Source: an uncultured Clostridia bacterium
GTDB taxonomy: Bacteria > Bacillota > Clostridia > TANB77 > CAG-508
Reading direction: 5' to 3'
Assembly: GCA_944392425.1 (NCBI GenBank)
Contig: CALXWM010000012.1
Location: 1 to 38,054 of the forward strand
Length of the DNA stretch: 38,054 nt
A program made the translations under genes and the position numbers. The notes beneath the pieces are model-generated. The model made no database searches. It was not told the origin of the DNA and saw only the letters and a list, made by a program, of their open reading frames with translations. How positions within the stretch are numbered: position 1 is the first letter of the stretch; every line of letters starts with the position of its first letter. Of this stretch, positions 8,128-15,563 are shown in pieces.

Positions 8128-8592
8128 TTAGTAAATCCATCCCCAGCAAACTGCTTTAGGATAAAGTTTTTTCATTTCTTCCCATTGTACCACAAAAGTA
8201 TTTGCAATTGGATAAACTAGTCTTCCAGCTAGAGTTTTTGAGTTTCTATTTGCAAAAGTCTCAATCCAAATTACTTTACTACCAAAAAGTCTTGCAATAT
8301 AGCACATAGCGACAGCTGTATGAGTTCCAGTTGTTACAACAACTTTTGGATGAAGTTTGAAATATAAATATAAACTTTTAAAAAAGTTAAATAATAATAT
8401 GAAAAAGTATTTTATAGGCGTTTTTCTTGTACCATAAGCTAAGTAATGGACTTTGCCCGGATATTTTTCGGTCAAATCTTTATCAGATTCAGTTTTTTCT
8501 GTCACTATTGAATAATCATATTTTTCAAAATCAAGTTTTTGTAATTCGCTTAAATGTCCACCCATACTTGATATAAACATTACTTTAACCAT
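8128..8592 (-). CDS. Alg14-like membrane-anchor glycosyltransferase subunit (PssD/EpsE type)
   Basis: This 154-residue protein is the N-terminal half of the split GT28 enzyme. It has the hallmark opening VMFISSMGGHLSELQKL, and VVTTGTHTAVAMCYIARL and VIWIETFANRNSKTLAG further on, all shared with Alg14/PssD/Cps14F. A hydrophobic stretch near residues 60-75 should dock it to the membrane. The argS stop codon (TAG) is part of its SD (TAGGAG), so translation is likely coupled to argS. It acts with the next gene, its Alg13-like partner. Confidence 0.88.
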   Translation of the reverse strand: MVKVMFISSMGGHLSELQKLDFEKYDYSIVTEKTESDKDLTEKYPGKVHYLAYGTRKTPIKYFFILLFNFFKSLYLYFKLHPKVVVTTGTHTAVAMCYIARLFGSKVIWIETFANRNSKTLAGRLVYPIANTFVVQWEEMKKLYPKAVCWGWIY

Positions 8593-8603
8593 ATTTTATG
8601 CTC

Positions 8604-10307
8604 CTACATTTTTTCTGGTACTTCTATTCCAAGTAAACCTAGTCCATTTGTTAAAACAATTTTTGTCATATATGTTACGTATAATCTAGCATCTTGTTCA
8701 TCTTTATTATCACATAATATTTTATTAGAATTATAAAATGTAGAAAATTCTTGTGCCACATCAATTAAATATCTTGAAATAATTGATGGTTCGTTTTTAT
8801 TCATTGCATCTAATAAGATATTTTCAAAACTCTCAATAAGTTTTAGTAATTTAATACTACTTTCATCTGTAATTTTACTTAAATCTAATTTACTTGAATC
8901 AGGTATGTATCCTGCCTTTTCAAGTACGCTGTTAGTTCTTACTGTCATATATTGAATATATGGACCTGTTTCGCCATTAAAATTTAAAGCTTCTTTCAAG
9001 TCAAACACTTGGTTCTTAGTTCTAGACTCAGCCAAATCCTCAAAAATAACTGCACCAACACCTACTTGTTTTGCAACTAAATCTTTGTTTTCTATGTCTC
9101 TGTCTTGTATAATTTCTTTTGACTTAGAAATTGCTTCATCAAGTAAATCTTCAACCTTTACAAAATTTCCTTTTCTTGATGACATTTTTCCTTCTGGAAG
9201 CCTTATCATTCCATAACTTACGTGTTCCAAACCATTAGTGTATTTTTCATCTAATCCAAGATATTTTGCAACTGCAAAAACTTGTTTAAAGTGTAAGCTT
9301 TGCTCTTCCCCAACTACATATAAGCATTTATCAAAATTATATGTTCTTGCTCTATACATAATTGCTGCTAAATCACGAGTAGCATATATTGAAGAACCAT
9401 TTGCCTTTTGAATTATACAAGGTGTATTTATTCCTACATCTTCTAGGTCAACTACTTTTGCTCCTTGTGATTCTACTAATTTGCCAGATTTCTCAAGTAT
9501 ATCTATAATTTCTTGCATTTTATCTGAATAGAATGCTTCTCCTTTTGTTGAATCGAATTTAACACCAAGTAAATCATAGATTTTATCAAATTCTTTAACA
9601 CTTAAGTCTTTAAATTTATTCCATAAATCTGTACAATATGGGTCTCCATCTTCAAGTTTTTTGAATGTTTCTCTACATTCTTCTAAAACTTTTTCATCAT
9701 CTTCACATAAAGCATTTATTCTTTTATAAATATCTGCAAGCTTGTCTATTGCATCTGTTGAAAAATCATATTCGCTTCCCCATCTTTTATATCCTTCAAT
9801 TAGCTTTGCAAATTGAGTACCATAGTCTCCAAGATGGTTAATGCCGATTGTATTAAATCCTAAATATTTATATAACTTATATAGTGAATTTCCTATTATA
9901 GTTGTTTTTAAATGGCCAATATGAAATGGTTTTGCAATATTTGGTGAAGAATATTCTACAATAACAGTTTTTCCTTCACCTATGTTAGACTTTCCATAAT
10001 CTTCTTTTTGTGAATCGAATTTTGAAATAACAGCTTTTACTAAGTTAGTCTTTGATACGTAAAAGTTCAAATATCCGCTAACAACATCTATTTTATCTAT
10101 AATGTCTTTGTCTACTACAATATTTTCTTTTATATTATTTGCTATGTTTACTGGAGATTGCTTTAGTTCTTTTGCAAGCCTAAAACAAGGAAAAGCAAAA
10201 TCTCCATTTGCTTCATCCTTTGGAATTTCAATGAAAGATTTTATTTCTTCTTGATTTATATTTGTTACTTTTGAAATAGCTTCTGCTATATATGATTTAA
10301 AATCCAT
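8604..10307 (-). CDS. argS: Arginyl-tRNA synthetase
   Basis: A class I synthetase that charges tRNA-Arg. The N-terminal additional domain (about residues 1-85) is followed by SSPNIAKPFHIGHLKTT (HIGH signature), the GINHLGDYGTQF block and EGKMSSRKG, the KMSKS-type loop. The C-terminal DALR anticodon-binding domain starts near residue 450 and ends GLGLLGIEVPEKM, typical of the family. The ATG at 10307 is preceded by a GAGGG SD at 5 nt; the longer reading frame back to 10355 overlaps the untranslated leader. It has a strong promoter and appears to lead an operon with the polysaccharide genes. Confidence 0.95.
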   Translation of the reverse strand: MDFKSYIAEAISKVTNINQEEIKSFIEIPKDEANGDFAFPCFRLAKELKQSPVNIANNIKENIVVDKDIIDKIDVVSGYLNFYVSKTNLVKAVISKFDSQKEDYGKSNIGEGKTVIVEYSSPNIAKPFHIGHLKTTIIGNSLYKLYKYLGFNTIGINHLGDYGTQFAKLIEGYKRWGSEYDFSTDAIDKLADIYKRINALCEDDEKVLEECRETFKKLEDGDPYCTDLWNKFKDLSVKEFDKIYDLLGVKFDSTKGEAFYSDKMQEIIDILEKSGKLVESQGAKVVDLEDVGINTPCIIQKANGSSIYATRDLAAIMYRARTYNFDKCLYVVGEEQSLHFKQVFAVAKYLGLDEKYTNGLEHVSYGMIRLPEGKMSSRKGNFVKVEDLLDEAISKSKEIIQDRDIENKDLVAKQVGVGAVIFEDLAESRTKNQVFDLKEALNFNGETGPYIQYMTVRTNSVLEKAGYIPDSSKLDLSKITDESSIKLLKLIESFENILLDAMNKNEPSIISRYLIDVAQEFSTFYNSNKILCDNKDEQDARLYVTYMTKIVLTNGLGLLGIEVPEKM

Positions 10308-10346
10308 GTTAACCCTCATTTCTATACGTTTTTTATAACCTTTTAT

Positions 10347-10375
10347 ATTATACACAAATTTGTGGAAGTTGTAAA
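10347..10375 (-). promoter_or_regulatory. argS promoter with palindromic spacer
   Basis: TTTACA (10370-10375) and a perfect TATAAT (10347-10352) are 17 nt apart on the minus strand. The spacer holds a perfect 12-bp palindrome, CACAAATTTGTG (10353-10364), directly next to the -10. This could be an operator. No T-box stem or T-box sequence is seen in the short leader. Confidence 0.65.
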
Positions 10376-10418
10376 TATTTAAGTAAATTTTTGTAATGTC
10401 TCATAATTCACTTTGCAT

Positions 10419-10450
10419 CAAAAAAGATTAGTTATATTTCAAACTAATCT
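10419..10450 (-). terminator. Terminator of the toxin-antitoxin operon
   Basis: Minus strand: AGATTAGTT, an 8-nt loop, AACTAATCT, then six T. The 9-bp perfect stem with the T run is a classic intrinsic terminator, 9 nt after the toxin stop. It separates the module from the argS promoter. Confidence 0.85.
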
Positions 10451-10458
10451 GCAATTCT

Positions 10459-10767
10459 TTATAATAAATTTATCCAATTTCTTCTTCCATACATAATTCT
10501 AACAATTTGTATGCTATCATTTTTTATTCTAAAAAATACAATATAATTATCTACTATTAATTTTCTAATTTCTAATTTTTTTATAATATCATCATCTATA
10601 ATTGCATATATTTCAGGGCTATATTTCAAGGACTTTATTTGTTTTCTAATTTTAAAAATCAATTTTTGCGCTATATCTGGCTCTTGTAAATTATACTTAA
10701 TATATTGCTTAATTCCTATTAAGTCTTGCTTAGATTCCTTTGAATATTCTATATTATATTTTCTCAC
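10459..10767 (-). CDS. RelE/ParE-family toxin
   Basis: This 102-residue basic protein has the RelE/ParE pattern: an N-terminal strand (YNIEYSKESKQDLIGIKQYI), a central helix pair (AQKLIFKIRKQIKSLKYSP) and the C-terminal sheet KLIVDNYIVFFRIKNDSIQIVR followed by MYGRRNW. The last segment (IVRIMYGRR.W) is typical of RelE/ParE proteins. It starts with GTG at 10767 after an AGAAGGG SD, 17 nt downstream of the antitoxin gene. Whether it cuts mRNA like RelE or poisons gyrase like ParE cannot be told from sequence alone. Confidence 0.85.
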   Translation of the reverse strand: MRKYNIEYSKESKQDLIGIKQYIKYNLQEPDIAQKLIFKIRKQIKSLKYSPEIYAIIDDDIIKKLEIRKLIVDNYIVFFRIKNDSIQIVRIMYGRRNWINLL

Positions 10768-10784
10768 TAAATAAGCCCTTCTTT

Positions 10785-11039
10785 CTATATTTTATCTAAT
10801 TCTTCATATAATTCTTCTTCTGAAACTTTTTCTCCTCTATCTAAAGAATAAATTCCTTTTTCTAGTTCCTTGTATAATATATGTTTATCTGTTAAAAGCT
10901 CATATAATTCAATGCTCATTACAGCTAAATCTCCAGTACCATTTTTTGTGATATATACAGGACTTTTTGTTTGATGGCAAATAGCAGAAATTTCATTATA
11001 ATTATTTCTTAAATCTGAACTTGGTCTAATAATTGGCAT
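10785..11039 (-). CDS. Phd/YefM-family antitoxin
   Basis: This 84-residue antitoxin has the Phd/YefM fold signature: N-terminal DNA-binding part IIRPSSDLRNNYNEISAIC, then SPVYITKNGTGDLAVMSIELYELL, then an acidic, flexible toxin-binding tail (GEKVSEEELYEELDKI). The ATG at 11039 sits 6 nt after a GGAGGTG SD; an upstream in-frame extension is not preceded by one. It should neutralise the toxin encoded just downstream and repress the operon through the palindrome in its promoter. Confidence 0.88.
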   Translation of the reverse strand: MPIIRPSSDLRNNYNEISAICHQTKSPVYITKNGTGDLAVMSIELYELLTDKHILYKELEKGIYSLDRGEKVSEEELYEELDKI

Positions 11040-11069
11040 AGTATACACCTCCATTAATATTATATACAT

Positions 11070-11098
11070 ATTTTATCAAAATATTGATACATAGTCAA
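11070..11098 (-). promoter_or_regulatory. Toxin-antitoxin promoter and operator
   Basis: TTGACT (11093-11098) and TAAAAT (11070-11075) are on the minus strand with a 17-nt spacer. A perfect inverted repeat, TATCAA-TATT-TTGATA (11074-11089), overlaps the -10 and fills most of the spacer. This is the expected place for binding by the antitoxin. Confidence 0.75.
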
Positions 11099-11104
11099 TA
11101 TTTT

Positions 11105-11683
11105 TTATATATCTTTTTTATTTTTATACCATCTAGCAAATTGGTCTTTTGCATCTCCCCAATATGAAGCTTCTTTTTCATAGTCTATTTCTCTTAATTC
11201 GCTTAACGTCTTTGTTTCTCCATCAGGTATATAAAACTTATCATGCCAACGACCTAAATTGCCTCTTGCTTCATATGCAATTGTTCCTGTTCCACCACCA
11301 GAAAAAACTACTGCCTTTTTATCAGGCTCACAAAATGCAAAGCAATGTTCTAATCTTGCTTTTCTATTTTTTTCGTTTTTAAATAGCTCTAAAAATTTAT
11401 CTATTCCAATTTGTTTATCAAAATAATGATTGTATGGTCCTGGTAAGCCTCCTAGTGCGTCTATATATAAGCCACTATCAGATTTTAATACAGGTTTATT
11501 TAATTTGTTTGCTGCATATTCAGCACTAAAAGCTGCAACCTCGCTGCAAGTCTCTGCTTGGATTTCTATTATCTCAAAATCAGGATTTACTATCTCTATG
11601 TTAAATCCATACTTTTTTTCAAAGAATTCATTTGCCTCATTTACTTTATTAGGGTTAGTAGTTAAATAAAGTAATTTTTCCAT
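11105..11683 (-). CDS. HAM1/RdgB-type nucleoside triphosphate pyrophosphatase
   Basis: House-cleaning enzyme that removes non-canonical purine triphosphates (ITP, XTP), by family. The 192-residue product starts LLYLTTNPNKVNEANEFF (family T.N..K motif), has KSDSGLYIDALGGLPGPY, the conserved substrate loop, and then GGGTGTI and a C-terminal DQFARW segment. The divergence from canonical RdgB (no SFDWDP-type block) places it in the wider HAM1 family, so substrate preference may differ. The ATG at 11683 has a nearby AAGGAG SD. It is downstream of a GNAT gene, with that gene's terminator between them. Confidence 0.82.
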   Translation of the reverse strand: MEKLLYLTTNPNKVNEANEFFEKKYGFNIEIVNPDFEIIEIQAETCSEVAAFSAEYAANKLNKPVLKSDSGLYIDALGGLPGPYNHYFDKQIGIDKFLELFKNEKNRKARLEHCFAFCEPDKKAVVFSGGGTGTIAYEARGNLGRWHDKFYIPDGETKTLSELREIDYEKEASYWGDAKDQFARWYKNKKDI

Positions 11684-11806
11684 TTTATTTATAACTCCTT
11701 TTTAATCTTTCATTATTTATTTACATCTAATACTATCATATTAAGTCACTCCACTAATATATTAACATATTTTTTTCCATTTTAATAGTATTCTTAAAAT
11801 AAAATT

Positions 11807-11833
11807 AAAAGGCATAAAGTAAATTATGCCCTT
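11807..11833 (-). terminator. Terminator of the GNAT acetyltransferase gene
   Basis: Minus strand: AAAGGGCATAA, short loop, TTATGCCTTTT, followed by a T-rich tail, beginning right after the stop codon at 11837. Confidence 0.75.
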
Positions 11834-11836
11834 TGT

Positions 11837-12403
11837 TTAAATATTCTTATTTCTAATATAGCTCTCCTTAAATTCTTCTGCTAAAATATCCATTCCTACT
11901 TTATCATAATATTTTCCGTCAATAAATACACACTGCCTTCTTCTGCCATATTCTTTAAAGCCACATTTCTTATAGCATTTCATTGCTCTTTCATTAAATG
12001 ACATTACATGCAAAGCGATATTATTTAAATTCAAATAATTAAATCCATAATCTAGTATTAATTTTATAGCTTCTGTTCCATAGCCTTTGCTTCTGTAATC
12101 TTTATCTCCTATGAATATGCCTAACATAGCATTTCTACCAACATAATTTATTTTTTCTAATGAGATTGAGCCTATTAGTTTATCTTCATCTAGTGTAATT
12201 ATCGCAAAGTTTGCTTCATCTTTATAATGACTATCTTGATATTCTTTTTCAGCTTTTAAAGATAAAACCTGTGCACTTCTGCCTGTGTAATCTGTTGTCT
12301 CAAAATCATTTAACCATTCTGTAAATTTTCTTATTTCTTCATCTGAACCACTCTTAGGCGATAAGTATATTCTTTCACCTACTAATTTTTTAAAATACTC
12401 CAT
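11837..12403 (-). CDS. GNAT-family N-acetyltransferase (RimJ/RimL-like)
   Basis: A 188-residue acetyltransferase of the RimJ/RimL/SpeG-like GNAT group. It starts with the typical LVGERIYLSP, has IGSISLEKINYVGRNAMLGI for the central strands, the acetyl-CoA loop region KGYGTEAIKLILDYGF (Q/RxxGxG/A-type), and ends with LNNIALHVMSFNERAMKCYK, CGFKEYGR. Substrate unknown: ribosomal protein, polyamine or antibiotic are all possible. The SD is AAAGGAGG. It lies downstream of a P-loop protein gene with a 76-nt gap. Confidence 0.88.
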   Translation of the reverse strand: MEYFKKLVGERIYLSPKSGSDEEIRKFTEWLNDFETTDYTGRSAQVLSLKAEKEYQDSHYKDEANFAIITLDEDKLIGSISLEKINYVGRNAMLGIFIGDKDYRSKGYGTEAIKLILDYGFNYLNLNNIALHVMSFNERAMKCYKKCGFKEYGRRRQCVFIDGKYYDKVGMDILAEEFKESYIRNKNI

Positions 12404-12479
12404 TTTTAGTCCTCCTTTATTTTTTATATTTTATTTTCTATCACTTTTGATACACTTTAATCAAATTCAAATACAATCT

Positions 12480-13040
12480 TTATAAATCGAATCTTTCTTT
12501 TATCATTTTCGCGACTTCATTTGCAGGTATATTGTTATTATTTATTCTTATATAATTCTTTTCTTGAATTTCCCCCGGATATGAATTGCATCTATGCTTT
12601 TTCTCAGCTCTAAGTAAAAATTCTTTACTTTGCTCAACATTTCTCTTGGTCGGTTTATTTTCAAGTCTATTGCTAGTCTCATTTCTTCTTAGTCTTTCAT
12701 CTAAATCTGCCTCTAGTTCTACATAGTACACTTCTCCGCCTTGCTCTTTGAAAATATTTGATATTTTTTCAGTTTGTTCCCAATCTAAAATATCTTCAAA
12801 GCACCATTGAAATGTAAAAATCAATCCTTCTAAATTGCTTCTAGCAACAGTTTCAAACATTTCCATTCTATATGTATTTACTAAATATCTTCCTTCTAGC
12901 GAATTATATGAAAAAAAGTTCGAAACTAAATCTATTGTCATATGATTATGAAATAGTTTTAGCCCAGTTATTTTAGCTAATTCTTGACCTACTGTCATTT
13001 TTCCAACTGCTTGCGGTCCAAATATTAAGACTAGTTTCAT
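12480..13040 (-). CDS. P-loop nucleotide kinase-like protein
   Basis: This 186-residue protein has Walker A GPQAVGKMT near residues 7-15, followed by LAKITGLKLFHNH, an arrangement like small-molecule kinases (shikimate/gluconate kinase, AAA_18-type). A lid-like Arg-rich segment (ERLRRNETSNRLENKPTKR) lies in the second half. The target is not known. The ATG at 13040 is preceded by GGAGGTG at 6 nt; a longer frame to 13082 would begin ahead of this SD. It may be co-transcribed with the GNAT gene downstream. Confidence 0.75.
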   Translation of the reverse strand: MKLVLIFGPQAVGKMTVGQELAKITGLKLFHNHMTIDLVSNFFSYNSLEGRYLVNTYRMEMFETVARSNLEGLIFTFQWCFEDILDWEQTEKISNIFKEQGGEVYYVELEADLDERLRRNETSNRLENKPTKRNVEQSKEFLLRAEKKHRCNSYPGEIQEKNYIRINNNNIPANEVAKMIKERFDL

Positions 13041-13091
13041 TGATTTCACCTCCGTTAATATTTTTAATAATAGATTTACCATATATGAAAT

Positions 13092-13137
13092 AAAAGCCTT
13101 ACTAAGAAATCTTTAAGACTCCTTAGTAAGACTTTTT
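13092..13137 (-). terminator. Terminator between pfk and the P-loop gene (bidirectional look)
   Basis: The 11-bp arms GTCTTACTAAG / CTTAGTAAGGC flank a 15-nt loop and are followed on the minus strand by CTTTTATTT. On the plus strand, ACTTTTTC follows. It is 150 nt after the pfk stop and 50 nt before the next gene's ATG, so it could be either the pfk terminator or a leader attenuator. Confidence 0.65.
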
Positions 13138-13200
13138 CTCATCTTACAGTGTAAGTAGCTTTTGCTACTCTTTACCGCTCGAGCTTTGCTCTAGGTAAAC
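13138..13200. repeat. Cluster of three small hairpins (REP-like)
   Basis: Three adjacent short palindromes: CTTACAGTGTAAG, AGTAGCTTTTGCTACT and TTTACCGCTCGAGCTTTGC with TCTAGGTAAA. The CGAGCTTTGCTC-type core recurs at about 28686 and resembles the CTCGAGACTTGCTCGAG hairpin inside repeat copies A and C, so the cluster is probably related mobile or processed palindromic DNA. Confidence 0.45.
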
Positions 13201-13284
13201 TCTTAAAATATATTTTGATTATAACATAATAGTTTAAAATCGTCAATAGGCATTATGTTGATTTTGTACTCTTTATTAGCAATT

Positions 13285-14424
13285 CTAATCTCCCAAACTA
13301 ATTCCAATATCTCTTGCTGTTTTTATAAGCTCGCAATCTTTCGTTACTAATCTAACATTGCTTTCTTTTGTGCCACCCTCAACTGCGCCAAGTTTTTTGT
13401 TTTCGCCTACAACTTCCTCAAGTGGTACATAGTCCAATCGACCATTTTTTATAACTGTTAAAACTCCAAATGTTCCTTGCATTGCAAGTTCCATAGCTTT
13501 AGCACCATATTTTGTTGAAAGAACTCTATCATAAGCTGATGGTGTACCACCTCTCTGCATATATCCAAGTGTCGTACATCTTGCTTCTAATCCAGTAAGT
13601 TCTTCTAATTCTTTTGCAACTCTTTCACCTGCTCCTGAAAATTTAACACTTATTCCAGTTCCATTATCTATATTTGCTTTGTAAGTTGATGCTTCTCCAT
13701 CTTTTGGTTTGGCACCCTCTGATACAACAACAACACTAAATTGTTTACCAACTGATATTCTTTTCTTTATGGCATCTGCCGCTTTATTAATATCATAAGG
13801 GATTTCAGGAATAAGAACAACGTCAGCTCCACCAGCTATTGCTGATTCTAAGGCTATCCATCCAGCAAATCTTCCCATAACTTCTAGGCACATTATTCTA
13901 TGATGTGTTTCTGCTGTTGTATGAAGTCTATCTAATGCTTCTGTTGCAACTGAAACTGCTGTATTATATCCAAATGTAATTTCTGTGCAAGCAACATCAT
14001 TGTCTATTGTTTTAGGTACTCCTATTACATTCATACCTTTTACAAATAAATCTCTTCCTGATTTTTGTGTACTATCTCCACCTAATGTAAATAAACAATC
14101 AAATCCTGCATTTTTAAAGTTTTCAATACATAAATCTGACAAATCTTTATATTCAACTGTTCCATCAGGATTTTCTACTTTATAATTAAAAACTATTGTG
14201 TTAGTTGATGAACCAATTATTGAGCCACCTTTTGGTAAAATTCCTGAAGCAATTGGATTTCTATCTAGCCTAATATATTTATTCTCTACTAATCCTCTAA
14301 ATCCATCAATATATCCATAGCATTCTATTCCATTTTGTTCAGCTGTCTTTTTTATGGCTCTTATAACCGGATTTAATCCCGGAACATCTCCACCATTAGC
14401 TAAAATAGCAACTTTTTTTATCAT
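13285..14424 (-). CDS. pfkA: 6-phosphofructokinase (phosphoryl donor uncertain)
   Basis: Phosphorylates fructose-6-phosphate to the 1,6-bisphosphate in glycolysis. The 379-residue product has the family's landmarks: GGDVPGLNPVIRA near residue 10, LGGDSTQKSG near residue 105, PKTIDND, VMGRFAGWIAL and GYMQRGGTPSAYDR. The catalytic TIDND is intact. The PKTIDND lysine is typical of PPi-linked or group III enzymes, and GGDST replaces GGDGS or GGDDS, so the donor (ATP or PPi) is unclear. The ATG at 14424 has AGGAGG just upstream; the longer frame to 14517 lacks support. It is downstream of the cadherin-like gene. Confidence 0.92.
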   Translation of the reverse strand: MIKKVAILANGGDVPGLNPVIRAIKKTAEQNGIECYGYIDGFRGLVENKYIRLDRNPIASGILPKGGSIIGSSTNTIVFNYKVENPDGTVEYKDLSDLCIENFKNAGFDCLFTLGGDSTQKSGRDLFVKGMNVIGVPKTIDNDVACTEITFGYNTAVSVATEALDRLHTTAETHHRIMCLEVMGRFAGWIALESAIAGGADVVLIPEIPYDINKAADAIKKRISVGKQFSVVVVSEGAKPKDGEASTYKANIDNGTGISVKFSGAGERVAKELEELTGLEARCTTLGYMQRGGTPSAYDRVLSTKYGAKAMELAMQGTFGVLTVIKNGRLDYVPLEEVVGENKKLGAVEGGTKESNVRLVTKDCELIKTARDIGISLGD

Positions 14425-14526
14425 CTTGTTTTCCTCCTTGGTATATTTATAACATCTTATAATGTTATTATCATCTAAAGATGTAATTTTATTATATTTT
14501 CTATAATTAAGCTTCAAATATTTATA

Positions 14527-15384
14527 TTAGTCTTCTTCTTTGCCGTATTTCTTTCTTTTAATTATTTTTCTAATAAGTACAATAATTAATATTAGAACGA
14601 TAACTAGCAAGAAGCCAGCAAATCCCCATAATGCATAATTGATTATTTTTCTAACTCTTGTTATAACATTATCTACTTCTTTTTCTTTTTCACCAAGCAT
14701 ATCAACATCAACATTTACTTGGTAAATTGTTGTTTCATCATCATTAGATACAATTATATTAATTAAGTTTTCACCGTCTACAAGGTTGTCCGCTCCAATT
14801 ACTTCTACATTGGCTGTTTCGTCATTTGCTACCGCATTAACATTAAGGCTTGTAAGTTCAGAATCAACTAGAGATGAAGTGTAATAAAAAGTATCTTCAT
14901 CAAATACTGGATTTAACTCTAAGCCTTCAATTTGTAGGCTATCTAATTTTAGGTTTACTTCTGAAGCTTTTAATACTGTTATTGAATAGGCTCTTGATGT
15001 GCCATCTTTTGCTGTAACTCTTACAGTAACTGTATTTTCTTGTCTAGTAAGTCTCGTATTTCCAGATATTCTAACAATAGCTCCTTCCACTTCAGGTTCA
15101 GCATTTATTTCGATAGATGTAACATCTTCTGGAATAATAACTGTATATGTTAAATTATTTTTATTGAAATATGGACTTAATTCATATCCTACAACTTCTA
15201 AAGTGCTTAAATTTTTATTTGCTCTTGCTTCTTCAATAGCTTCTTCACTTAATTCATTTGTTTCTACGGTTTCATTTGTTAAATTATTAGAACTTCTTGT
15301 AGAAGCTGTATTTGACGCATAAACCACGTTTAAAGCTAATATTAAAATAATTGAAATAATAATTGATACGTTTAGTTTTCTCAT
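14527..15384 (-). CDS. Secreted, membrane-anchored protein with two cadherin-like beta-sandwich domains
   Basis: This 285-residue protein has an N-terminal signal peptide (RKLNVSIIISIILILALNVVYA), then two repeats of the cadherin-like beta-sandwich type (PF12733 pattern). Repeat 1, about residues 55-135, starts NLSTLEVVGYELSPYF and ends YSITVLK. Repeat 2, about 140-220, starts KLDSLQIEGLELNPVF. A C-terminal membrane span (FLLVIVLILIIVLI) and the basic tail RKIIKRKKYGKEED come last. The folds should face the outside and bind surface partners or carbohydrate. The ATG at 15384 has AGAGGAAG upstream, and a strong promoter precedes it. Confidence 0.82.
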   Translation of the reverse strand: MRKLNVSIIISIILILALNVVYASNTASTRSSNNLTNETVETNELSEEAIEEARANKNLSTLEVVGYELSPYFNKNNLTYTVIIPEDVTSIEINAEPEVEGAIVRISGNTRLTRQENTVTVRVTAKDGTSRAYSITVLKASEVNLKLDSLQIEGLELNPVFDEDTFYYTSSLVDSELTSLNVNAVANDETANVEVIGADNLVDGENLINIIVSNDDETTIYQVNVDVDMLGEKEKEVDNVITRVRKIINYALWGFAGFLLVIVLILIIVLIRKIIKRKKYGKEED

Positions 15385-15428
15385 AAATAATCTTCCTCTT
15401 GAATTGTATTTTATATTCTTACTTCGAT

Positions 15429-15457
15429 AGTATACCATTACAGATTTTCTTAGTCAA
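15429..15457 (-). promoter_or_regulatory. Promoter of the cadherin-like gene (and possibly pfk)
   Basis: TTGACT (15452-15457), 17-nt spacer, TATACT (15429-15434) on the minus strand, about 45 nt upstream of the ATG at 15384. Confidence 0.7.
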
Positions 15458-15498
15458 TGCAAAATTTAAAATTACTTTACTTATATTTTTTCATTTTT

Positions 15499-15540
15499 GG
15501 ACGGACCTTTTTTGAAAATTTTCAATTAAAGACTGTCCCT
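15499..15540. repeat. Short GGACGG-type palindrome
   Basis: A 42-bp imperfect palindrome: GGACGGACCTTTTTTGAAAA against the reverse complement of TTTTCAATTAAAGACTGTCC. The ends are the same as at 108/357 and 28609/28652. It lies 24 nt after the aminopeptidase stop and could act as a 3' hairpin or terminator for it. Confidence 0.6.
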
Positions 15541-15563
15541 AACTGAAAAACTCCAATCTATAA

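Noticed and set aside
10308..10458. T-box riboswitch upstream of argS
   Set aside because: The leader from the promoter to the ATG is only about 40 nt, with no T-box sequence or specifier stem.
13138..13200. Small CRISPR-like array
   Set aside because: The short hairpins differ from each other, have no constant spacer length, and no cas genes are near.
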